14,476 nucleotides of DNA, taken from NCBI GenBank assembly GCA_946885605.1, contig CAMPGR010000098.1, positions 1 through 14,476 on the forward strand. The letters run 5' to 3'. This stretch comes from an uncultured Pseudomonadota bacterium. Lineage in GTDB: Bacteria > Pseudomonadota > Gammaproteobacteria > Burkholderiales > SG8-41. The notes under the pieces are model-generated. The model was not told the DNA's origin. It saw only the letters and a list, made by a program, of their open reading frames with translations, and searched no databases. Position 1 is the first letter of the stretch, and each line of letters opens with the position of its first letter. Below are positions 1 to 5,829 of the stretch, piece by piece. The position numbers were made by a program, and so were the translations under genes.

Positions 1-1
1 G

Positions 2-211
2 CAGATCCCCCTGCCCAAGCTGGTAGCGCAGGGAACGCAGGCGCTCGGCGGGGGCTATGCGGTTTTCAAGTCCGTCGGCACCGCGCTGCAGGATCTCGCA
101 TTGGCTGCGCGTTTCTATGAGCTGCTGCAATCGCGCGATAGCGCGCTCGTGGTGCCTGACCTCGCGAGTCTCAAGAAGCCCGTCGGTGCCGCAAAGCCTG
201 GAAAGACATGA
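2..211 (+). CDS. Ornithine cyclodeaminase/mu-crystallin family protein, C-terminal fragment (5' end outside window)
   Basis: Only the last 69 residues are present, read in frame from base 2 to the TGA at 209-211; the gene begins upstream of the window. The tail carries the family signature FKSVGTALQDLALAARFYEL, which in ornithine cyclodeaminase, mu-crystallin and alanine/ketimine reductase family members closes the Rossmann NAD(P) domain. The last 15 or so residues are a Lys/Ala/Pro-rich tail. Family members reduce ketimines/imino acids or deaminate ornithine to proline; the substrate cannot be told from this fragment because the N-terminal substrate pocket is missing. It ends 41 bases before the hydroxy-acid oxidase on the same strand with no terminator between them, so the two are probably cotranscribed. 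Confidence 0.85.
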   Translation, partial: QIPLPKLVAQGTQALGGGYAVFKSVGTALQDLALAARFYELLQSRDSALVVPDLASLKKPVGAAKPGKT

Positions 212-252
212 AGCGCGTTTGGCCTATATGTTGAAACAACGAAAGGAAGGAA

Positions 253-1449
253 ATGGCAACAAGGGTTACAGGCAGGACCGGCAGGAACAAGCCGGCGGGG
301 AAGGCCGCGGCCGCAGGCAAAACGAAGGCGAAAGGGAAGGGCGAGGCGCGCAAGTATCCGCGCATCGACGAGCGCGCGGCGGCGAATTTCGTTTCCTTGC
401 AGGAAATCGTCCACTCGGCGCGGCGCAACCTGCCGCAGGATCTCTGGGATCATCTTTCGGGCGGATCGGATTCTGAAACGACGCTGGCGCGCAACCGCCT
501 CGGTTTCGACCGCCTCGCGCTGCGGCAGCGCGTGCTGGTCGACGTGAGGAACATCGACATCAGCACCACGATCCTCGGCCGGAAGATCGCGAGCCCGGTG
601 TTCCTCGCGCCGGTCGGCGGCTTCGTCGGCTTCGTGCATCCTGAAGGCGCGCGCAACGTTGCGCGGGCGGCCGTCGCGCGCGGCACCACCGCATTCATCA
701 GCACCGCGGCGAAGCCCAGCATCGAAGCCGCTGCCGAAGCGGTGAAGGAGCCGCTCATCTTCCAGCTCTATGTGAGATCCGACCGGAAATGGGTGGAGGA
801 CATCCTCGACCGCGCGAAGGCCGCCGGCTATCGGGCGCTCTGCGTGTGCGTGGACCGCAACTATTACGGGCGGCGCGAGCGCGACATCATCAGCCGCGCC
901 AACGTGCGCGAAGGTTTCGGCGACCCGACCTACCAGATGGCGCTCAGCTGGAAGGACTTGATGTGGATGAAAGAGCGCATGAAGCTGCCGCTCATCGTGA
1001 AAGGCGTGGCGACCGCGGAGGACGCAAGACTCTCCGTGGAGCACGGCGCGGACGTGGTGTATGTTTCCAACCACGGCGGGCGCCAGCTCGACCAGGGGCA
1101 GGGCACGATCGAAGTGCTGCCCGAAGTGGTGGAGGCGGTCGACGGCCGCGCCGAAATTCTCTTCGACGGTGGCATCCTGCGCGGCACGGACGTCGTGAAA
1201 GCGCTTTGCCTCGGTGCGCGCGCCGTGGGTGTCGGGAAGCTCCTCGGCTGGGGCCTTGCCGCGGCCGGCGAAGCGGGCCTCGTGCGCATGCACGAATTGC
1301 TCGACCTCGAGATCCGGACGGCCATGGGGCTGATGGGCGTCACGTCGCTCTCGCAGCTCGGCCCTTCGTGGCTGCGGCCGGCCGAGCCGGTGCGCCCCGT
1401 GACGCAGACGAACGCGTATCCCTGGTTCGAAGAGCAGTTGCGCGAGTGA
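253..1449 (+). CDS. FMN-dependent alpha-hydroxy-acid oxidase/dehydrogenase (glycolate oxidase / LldD family)
   Basis: 398 residues, a usual length for this (beta/alpha)8 FMN family, which oxidises 2-hydroxy acids (glycolate, lactate, mandelate) to 2-oxo acids. The start is supported by GGAAGGAA just before the ATG. Residues 1-35 are a Lys/Ala/Gly-rich extension not typical of the family. Visible motifs: FQLYV with the conserved Tyr at 173, VD...GRRERDI after it, IVKGV, and the signature SNHGGRQLD with catalytic His274 and Arg277; then the FMN phosphate loop DGGILRGTDVVKALCLGARA. Departures from spinach glycolate oxidase, by my alignment from memory: the substrate-carboxylate Tyr24 position is His67, the Trp108 position is Ala152, and the usual GRP after the phosphate loop is GKL. 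The acid oxidised is therefore probably not plain glycolate or lactate. It sits between the cyclodeaminase fragment and the M24 gene (53-bp gap), likely one operon. No membrane segment is seen. Confidence 0.92.
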   Translation: MATRVTGRTGRNKPAGKAAAAGKTKAKGKGEARKYPRIDERAAANFVSLQEIVHSARRNLPQDLWDHLSGGSDSETTLARNRLGFDRLALRQRVLVDVRNIDISTTILGRKIASPVFLAPVGGFVGFVHPEGARNVARAAVARGTTAFISTAAKPSIEAAAEAVKEPLIFQLYVRSDRKWVEDILDRAKAAGYRALCVCVDRNYYGRRERDIISRANVREGFGDPTYQMALSWKDLMWMKERMKLPLIVKGVATAEDARLSVEHGADVVYVSNHGGRQLDQGQGTIEVLPEVVEAVDGRAEILFDGGILRGTDVVKALCLGARAVGVGKLLGWGLAAAGEAGLVRMHELLDLEIRTAMGLMGVTSLSQLGPSWLRPAEPVRPVTQTNAYPWFEEQLRE

Positions 1450-1477
1450 GCGCGCCGAACGGGACGGTTACTATTGA

Positions 1478-1485
1478 AAACGTTT
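1478..1485. promoter_or_regulatory. Possible operator: AAACGTTT palindrome before the M24 gene
   Basis: An 8-bp perfect palindrome with a central CG lies in the 53-bp gap between the hydroxy-acid oxidase and the M24 gene, 17 bases before the ATG. Its wider context, TTGAAAACGTTTGAA, resembles the core of LacI-family operators. It stands out as AT-rich in a GC-rich region. It is short enough to arise by chance and no regulator is encoded nearby. Confidence 0.2.
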
Positions 1486-1502
1486 GAAATGCGGAGCTAA
1501 CC

Positions 1503-2684
1503 ATGTCGGATCCGGTATCAAAACTGCAACCGCGGCTCAAGGCGATACTGGAGCAGGAATACCCGCGCTTCTCCGATGACGAGTATGCGCGCCGCCACAA
1601 GCGCCTCGCCGAAGTGATGGACAAGGCGGGCGCCGATCACCTGCTCGTCATCACCGATCACCGCACCGGCAATGCGACCCAGTGGGTCACCGCGTGGCCT
1701 GGCACTGTGGAGGCGTATACGATCTTCAAGCCGGGCGTGAAGATGACCATGTTCATGGAGTGGTACAACCACTTCCCGCTCGGGAGGAAGATTGCGCGCG
1801 ACGTGGACGTTCAGTGGGGCGAGCACCGCGGCATACAGAAGACGATCGAGGAGCTGAAGCGCCGCGGCGCGAAACGCGTCGGAACGATGGGACCGCTCGC
1901 GGCGAGGAAGTATCGCCAGCTCGAGGAGCACTTCGAGGTCGTCGCGCTCGACGCCGAGTACGTCCGCTGTCGCATGATCAAGTCCGAAGAGGAATTCGAC
2001 TGGCTGCGCATCGGCGCCGCATTGAGCGATGCCGGTTTTGCGGCCCTGCTTTCCGGCACCCGTCCCGGTCTGAACGAGCGCGAGCTCGCCGATCTCGTGG
2101 AGCGCGCCTACATCCCGCTCGGCGGCACGACGATGATCCATTACATCGGCGTCACCTCGATGGCGAACCCCCACATCCACGTGCCGCCACAGCATCCTTC
2201 GCCCCGCCGGGTGCAGAAGGGCGACGTGGTGTTCTGCGAGCTCTCCGCGTTCTGGTGGGACTATGCAGGCCAGGTGTTGCGCACCTTCACCGTGGACGCC
2301 GATCCCACGCCGCTCTACCGCGATCTGCACGCCACCGCCGAAGCCGCATTCGACGCGGTGACCGGTGTGGTGCGGCACGGCACGACGATGGAGGAGATCA
2401 TCGAAGCGGCGAGCGTCATCGAGAAAAACGGCTTCACGGCATGCGACGATCTCATGCACGGCTTCGGCGGCGGCTACTTCCAGCCGATACTGGGTACCCG
2501 CAGCCGTCCCGCGGGCCCGCTGCCCAAGATGACGCTGGAAGAGAACATGGCCGTCGTCGTGCAGCCGAACGTCATCACGAAGGATCACAAGGCCGGCGTG
2601 CAGGTGGGCGAGCTGATTCGCGTGACGCGCACCGGTTTCGAGCGGTTGCACAACACCGAACGCGGGTTTTTCCGCGCGGGCTGA
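1503..2684 (+). CDS. M24-family (creatinase/prolidase fold) protein lacking most metal ligands
   Basis: 393 residues, the usual size of prolidase/creatinase-like two-domain proteins: a creatinase-N domain at about 25-165 and a pita-bread M24 domain at about 172-385. A GGAG at 1493-1496 precedes the ATG. Metallo-members bind two metals with Asp, Asp, His, Glu, Glu. Aligned to E. coli PepP, the positions read Glu246 (in GDVVFCELSAFW), Gln257 (AGQVLRTF, exactly 11 residues later as in PepP), His319 (HGFGGGY), Gln354 (VVVQPNV) and Gly369 with Glu370 next to it (GVQVGEL). Only His319 is intact. The conserved His of the PHIHVPP motif is present. This resembles creatinase, which uses the fold without metal, so a C-N or similar hydrolase/lyase role is more likely than aminopeptidase. 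The ring of residues used by creatinase for creatine cannot be matched with confidence, so no substrate is proposed. Cytoplasmic; no signal peptide. Confidence 0.85.
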   Translation: MSDPVSKLQPRLKAILEQEYPRFSDDEYARRHKRLAEVMDKAGADHLLVITDHRTGNATQWVTAWPGTVEAYTIFKPGVKMTMFMEWYNHFPLGRKIARDVDVQWGEHRGIQKTIEELKRRGAKRVGTMGPLAARKYRQLEEHFEVVALDAEYVRCRMIKSEEEFDWLRIGAALSDAGFAALLSGTRPGLNERELADLVERAYIPLGGTTMIHYIGVTSMANPHIHVPPQHPSPRRVQKGDVVFCELSAFWWDYAGQVLRTFTVDADPTPLYRDLHATAEAAFDAVTGVVRHGTTMEEIIEAASVIEKNGFTACDDLMHGFGGGYFQPILGTRSRPAGPLPKMTLEENMAVVVQPNVITKDHKAGVQVGELIRVTRTGFERLHNTERGFFRAG

Positions 2685-2788
2685 AGCGCGCTAAGACGCG
2701 CCTTACGCCATTACGCTCCCGTTCCATACGGGTCGATTTCGCTTTCCGCGTGATTGTTTGACCTACATACCGCACGCGCGGGATGGAC

Positions 2789-2794
2789 TAGAAT
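2789..2794 (+). promoter_or_regulatory. Possible -10 box for the molybdenum hydroxylase operon
   Basis: TAGAAT matches the -10 consensus at five of six positions. No good -35 lies at 16-18 bases; the nearest TTGAC-like sequence (2758-2763, TTGACC) is 25 bases upstream, too far for a standard sigma-70 promoter. If used, transcription would begin near 2801 and give a leader of about 136 nt starting with the 2800-2819 hairpin. Confidence 0.3.
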
Positions 2795-2799
2795 CAAGT

Positions 2800-2819
2800 G
2801 ACGGCGAAGCCCCGCCGTC
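2800..2819 (+). other. GC-rich hairpin in the leader of the molybdenum hydroxylase operon
   Basis: GACGGCG and CGCCGTC form a perfect 7-bp stem around the 6-base loop AAGCCC. There is no following T-run, so it is not an intrinsic terminator. It lies just downstream of the possible -10 box and could cap or stabilise the transcript, or be incidental in GC-rich DNA. Confidence 0.35.
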
Positions 2820-2848
2820 CTGCCTCCGGGGAACAGAGCGATAAGAGT

Positions 2849-2877
2849 CCTCACCTCCGCCCCTTCTCGGGGTGAGG
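2849..2877. repeat. Nested palindrome resembling a dispersed intergenic repeat
   Basis: CCTCACC (2849-2855) pairs perfectly with GGTGAGG (2871-2877). Nested inside, CCCC (2860-2863) pairs with GGGG (2869-2872) as an alternative fold. The CCCCTTCTCGGGGTGAGGGGA style resembles dispersed palindromes common in intergenic DNA of beta- and gammaproteobacteria. Similar sequence closes the window at 14445-14476. One degenerate copy cannot prove a repeat family. Confidence 0.4.
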
Positions 2878-2936
2878 GGAATTGATGGTGCAGCGGATTC
2901 TCGTCCGCAGCATGAAATTCACATGGAGGAGGCAGC

Positions 2937-3404
2937 ATGTCTCAGAAAGTCTCCGTGACGCTCACCGTCAACGGCAAGCGCCACACCGTCACCGCGCTAC
3001 CCGATACGCCGCTCTTGTGGGTGCTGCGCGAGGATCTCAAGCTGACCGGCACCAAGTTCGGCTGCGGCGTCGGGCAGTGCGGCGCCTGCACGGTGCACAT
3101 CGACGGCAAGCCGAATTACGCGTGCCTCAATCCCATCAAGGACATGGCGGGACGCAGCGTGACAACGATCGAAGGGCTTTCGCCGGACGGAAGCCACCCG
3201 CTGCAGAAAGCATGGATCGCCGAGCAGGTGCCGCAATGCGGCTACTGCCAGTCGGGACAGATCATGCGCGCCGCCGCGCTGCTCAAGGAAAAATCCAGCC
3301 CGAGCCGGCAGGAGATCGCCGAATACATGAACGCGAACATCTGCCGCTGCGGAACCTACTACCGCATCGTGCGCGCGATTGAACGCGCTTCCAAGGAGGT
3401 TTAG
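2937..3404 (+). CDS. iorA: 2Fe-2S small subunit of a molybdenum hydroxylase (isoquinoline 1-oxidoreductase alpha type)
   Basis: 155 residues, the normal size for the small electron-transfer subunit of xanthine-dehydrogenase-family enzymes. The N-terminal plant-type ferredoxin domain has Cys43, Cys48, Cys51 ([10 protein letters not shown]) and Cys63. The helical C-terminal domain binds the second 2Fe-2S cluster through Cys101 and Cys104 ([11 protein letters not shown]) and Cys136 and Cys138 ([11 protein letters not shown]). The RCGTYYRI ending is typical of the IorA/aldehyde-dehydrogenase group. The subunit passes electrons from the molybdenum centre to an outside acceptor. A strong Shine-Dalgarno GGAGGAGG precedes the ATG. 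It lacks its own signal peptide, so it would be exported folded and bound to the Tat-targeted large subunit. The large subunit starts 2 bases after its stop, so the two are cotranslated. The symbol reflects family resemblance; the substrate is unknown. Confidence 0.92.
   Translation: MSQKVSVTLTVNGKRHTVTALPDTPLLWVLREDLKLTGTKFGCGVGQCGACTVHIDGKPNYACLNPIKDMAGRSVTTIEGLSPDGSHPLQKAWIAEQVPQCGYCQSGQIMRAAALLKEKSSPSRQEIAEYMNANICRCGTYYRIVRAIERASKEV
3393..3400 (+). promoter_or_regulatory. Full-consensus ribosome binding site for the large molybdenum subunit
   Basis: AAGGAGGT matches the anti-Shine-Dalgarno sequence over all eight bases, lies inside the last codons of the small-subunit gene, and is 6 bases from the ATG at 3407. 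It fixes that start codon and suggests strong translation of the large subunit. Confidence 0.8.
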
Positions 3405-3406
3405 CC

Positions 3407-5662
3407 ATGTCGCGCACTTCGAATACCGCAAAAGAGGAAGTGGTAATCGGCCGCCGCCGCTTCATGGTCGGCGCAGCCGGATTGACTTTCGGTATCGCGA
3501 TCGGGGTGCCGTCGGTTCTCAAGCTCGCGAGCGGCGAGGCGCAGGCTGCTGCTGCAAAAGACGTGGCACTCAATCCTTGGGTCACGCTTTCGACGGACGG
3601 CACGGTGACCATCATGTCGCCCGCTGCGGAAATGGGGCAGGGCTCGCTGACGGCGCTCCCGGTGATCCTCGCCGATGAAATGGACGCGGACTGGTCGAAG
3701 GTGAAGATCGTGCCGGCGCCGCCGCGCGGCAAGCTCTACGGCAATCCCGCGTTCGGCGGTGAGCAATATACTGCCGGCAGCGCGACGGTCAGAGGCTACT
3801 TCAACAGCCTGCGGCAGTTCGGCGCGCAAGTCCGCTATGTCCTGATGGACAACGCCGCGCGGCACTGGAACGTGCCGATCTCCGAGCTCGCGACCGAGCC
3901 CGGTGTAGTGGTGCATGCAAAGACGGGCCGCAGAATCACGTACGGAGAAATCGCGGGCTTTGCGAAGGTTCCGGCCCAGGCACCTGAAGTCGACGTCGAA
4001 CCGGTTTCGAAGGCGCAGTTCCGGCTCGTCGGCAAAAACATTCCGCGCGTCGACGTGCCGGGCAAGACCAACGGCACCGCCCCCTACAGCATCGACGTGC
4101 AGCTCCCGGGCATGATCTATGGCGCGATCCTGCGCGAGCCGGTGGAGGGCGCTGCGCCGGAGAAGATCGACGATTCCGCCGCGCGCGCCATCGAAGGCGT
4201 GATCGATATCGTGCCGCTCCAGTACGGCGTGGGTGTGCTCGCCGATACGCCGTGGGCCGCCTTCAAGGCGAAAGACGCGCTCAACGTGACGTGGAGCCGC
4301 AAGGCGCGCGGCTGGGGCTACTCGAACGACAAAGGCTACGCGCACTTTACTGCGGTTGCGCGCGATCTCTCGCAAAGCGGGGTCGCGTGGGAGCGCAAGG
4401 GCGACTTGAATGCGGCGATGGCGAAGGCGGCGAGCATCGTCGAAGGCGAATACCGTGCCGACTACTGCTATCACGCGCAGATGGAGCCGCTCAACTCCGT
4501 CGCTTCTGTTTCGCCCTCGGGCGATGCGGTGGAAGTGTGGGTCGGCACGCAGAGCCAGACGATCACGGTCGCCGCCGTGGCGAAAGCGCTCGGCATACCG
4601 GAGAGCAAGGTCAAGTTCAACGGGCTTCTCCTCGGCGGCGGTTTCGGTCGCCGCGGCAACCGCGACGTGGAGTTCATCGTCGATTCGGTGCTGATGTCGA
4701 AGGCGGCCCGCCGTCCGGTGAAGGTCATCTGGACGCGCGAGGACGACGTGCACAACGGCCGCTTCCGTCCGCTTTACGTGAACCGCATCCGCGCGGGTCT
4801 CGACGCGTCCGGCAGGATCGTCGCCTGGCATCATCGCGTGGTGTCGGATGAAGTGCTCGCGTTCATGGACCCGGTGCGGTTCAAGGCTTCCAAGGGGCGC
4901 GACAACATCGCGATGCGCGGAACGGAACTTCCCACTTACGCGATCCCGGATCAGCTGAGCGAGGGGTTGCAGCAGCCGACCGGCATGCGTACCAACCCGT
5001 TGCGCGCGATCGGCGTGGGGCAGAACAGCTTCGCGACCGAAGTGTTCATCGACGAACTGGCGGCGAAGCGGGGCGTGGACCCCGTCGAATTCCGGCTGCG
5101 GCTCCTCGACCGGACGCCGCTCGCGCAGCGCGCGCGTCACGCGATCGAGGAGGTCGCGCGGATGGCGGACTGGAAACGCAAGCGCGAAGGGCGCGGGCTG
5201 GGATTCGCGTATCTCGATTACTCGGGCTCGCAGCTCGCAGGCATTGCGGAAGTGTCGGTGGACCGGCAAAGCGGCGTGATCAAGGTGCACGATTTCTGGT
5301 GCACGATCGACTGCGGGGTGCCGGTGCAACCGGACAACGTGATCGCGCAAACCGAAAGCTCGATCGTGTACGGGCTGGGGCTCGCGTTGATCGAACGCAT
5401 CACGATCGCGGACGGCAGGGTGCAGCAGTCGAACTTCCACAACTACCACGTGCCGCGCGCGCTGGGCCTGCCCGAGGTCCACATCAAGCTCATCCCCACG
5501 CGCAACGCGCCCACCGGCGCCGGGCAGATGGCGACACCGCTTGTTCCCTCCGCAATCTCGAACGCGGTGTACCAGTTGACCGGCGTGCGGCTGCGTCAGC
5601 AGCCGATGCTCGCCGAGCGGGTCAAGCTCGCCCTCGACGAAGGCGAGCAGCGCGTCGCGTAG
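3407..5662 (+). CDS. iorB: Molybdopterin-binding large subunit, Tat-exported molybdenum hydroxylase (isoquinoline 1-oxidoreductase beta type)
   Basis: 751 residues, normal for IorB-type subunits that hydroxylate N-heterocycles or oxidise aldehydes at a molybdenum cofactor. The N terminus carries a twin-arginine signal (Arg16-Arg17-Arg18-Phe-Met, then a hydrophobic stretch to about residue 34 ending near AQA), so the folded enzyme should be periplasmic. Cofactor motifs include MGQGSLTALP near residues 77-86, GGGFGRRG at 410-417 and FIDELAAKRGVDPVEFRLR. The C-terminal motif that usually reads GxGE, supplying the catalytic Glu, reads GAGQ here, with Gln707 in the Glu place, followed by a normal PLVPSAISNAVYQLTG segment. 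No cytochrome c domain or CxxCH motif, FAD subunit or XdhC/MobA-type maturation gene is visible, so electron acceptor and maturation factors must be elsewhere. A strong terminator follows 104 bases downstream. Confidence 0.92.
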   Translation: MSRTSNTAKEEVVIGRRRFMVGAAGLTFGIAIGVPSVLKLASGEAQAAAAKDVALNPWVTLSTDGTVTIMSPAAEMGQGSLTALPVILADEMDADWSKVKIVPAPPRGKLYGNPAFGGEQYTAGSATVRGYFNSLRQFGAQVRYVLMDNAARHWNVPISELATEPGVVVHAKTGRRITYGEIAGFAKVPAQAPEVDVEPVSKAQFRLVGKNIPRVDVPGKTNGTAPYSIDVQLPGMIYGAILREPVEGAAPEKIDDSAARAIEGVIDIVPLQYGVGVLADTPWAAFKAKDALNVTWSRKARGWGYSNDKGYAHFTAVARDLSQSGVAWERKGDLNAAMAKAASIVEGEYRADYCYHAQMEPLNSVASVSPSGDAVEVWVGTQSQTITVAAVAKALGIPESKVKFNGLLLGGGFGRRGNRDVEFIVDSVLMSKAARRPVKVIWTREDDVHNGRFRPLYVNRIRAGLDASGRIVAWHHRVVSDEVLAFMDPVRFKASKGRDNIAMRGTELPTYAIPDQLSEGLQQPTGMRTNPLRAIGVGQNSFATEVFIDELAAKRGVDPVEFRLRLLDRTPLAQRARHAIEEVARMADWKRKREGRGLGFAYLDYSGSQLAGIAEVSVDRQSGVIKVHDFWCTIDCGVPVQPDNVIAQTESSIVYGLGLALIERITIADGRVQQSNFHNYHVPRALGLPEVHIKLIPTRNAPTGAGQMATPLVPSAISNAVYQLTGVRLRQQPMLAERVKLALDEGEQRVA

Positions 5663-5765
5663 CAGCGACGGTCGAGCATTGCAAGTCGTGATCCGGACCA
5701 GGAACGTCGAGGTGCATGACCGACATTGACATCGTTGAGCGTGCTTTGGCGCGAGAACGGATCAT

Positions 5766-5796
5766 GAACGGGGCTCGAGCAGCCCCGTTCTCTTTT
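5766..5796 (+). terminator. Rho-independent terminator of the molybdenum hydroxylase operon
   Basis: GAACGGGGCT (5766-5775) and AGCCCCGTTC (5781-5790) form a perfect 10-bp stem with the 5-base loop CGAGC, followed by TCTTTT. This is a textbook intrinsic terminator. Its T-run overlaps the -35 box of the next promoter, so one operon ends exactly where the next begins. It also rules out an upstream start for the ATP-grasp gene. Confidence 0.9.
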
Positions 5797-5822
5797 GTCA
5801 TATGCGCGCGGCGGGGTAGAAT
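5795..5822 (+). promoter_or_regulatory. Sigma-70 type promoter of the ATP-grasp gene
   Basis: TTGTCA (5795-5800; five of six to TTGACA) and TAGAAT (5817-5822; five of six to TATAAT) are separated by 16 bases. Transcription would begin around 5829, at or one base before the ATG at 5830, with no Shine-Dalgarno sequence, so the mRNA is probably leaderless. Confidence 0.7.
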
Positions 5823-5829
5823 CGCGTGC

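Larger units (their letters stand above)
2685..2936 (+). other. 252-bp intergenic region with hairpins and a repeat fragment
   Basis: No convincing gene lies here. In order: a possible -10 TAGAAT at 2789-2794, a GC hairpin at 2800-2819, a nested palindrome at 2849-2877, and a strong Shine-Dalgarno sequence GGAGGAGG at 2925-2932 for the 2Fe-2S subunit. The region separates the M24 gene from the molybdenum-enzyme operon and probably holds that operon's promoter and leader. Confidence 0.6.

Noticed and set aside
1503..2684. Annotation as a functional Xaa-Pro dipeptidase
   Set aside because: Four of five metal ligands are changed, so metal-dependent prolidase activity is not supported.
2711..2938. 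75-codon minus-strand frame in the 252-bp gap
   Set aside because: It runs through the palindromic repeat and has no homology-like motif or ribosome binding site.
3401..5482. 693-codon open frame on the minus strand
   Set aside because: It lies antisense to the well-supported molybdenum subunit, is rich in Arg, His and Asp with no recognisable domain, and is what GC-rich codon bias produces opposite a real gene.
5716..5829. N-terminal extension of the ATP-grasp gene to ATG 5716
   Set aside because: The stretch contains a perfect intrinsic terminator and a good promoter, and the extra residues match nothing in the family.
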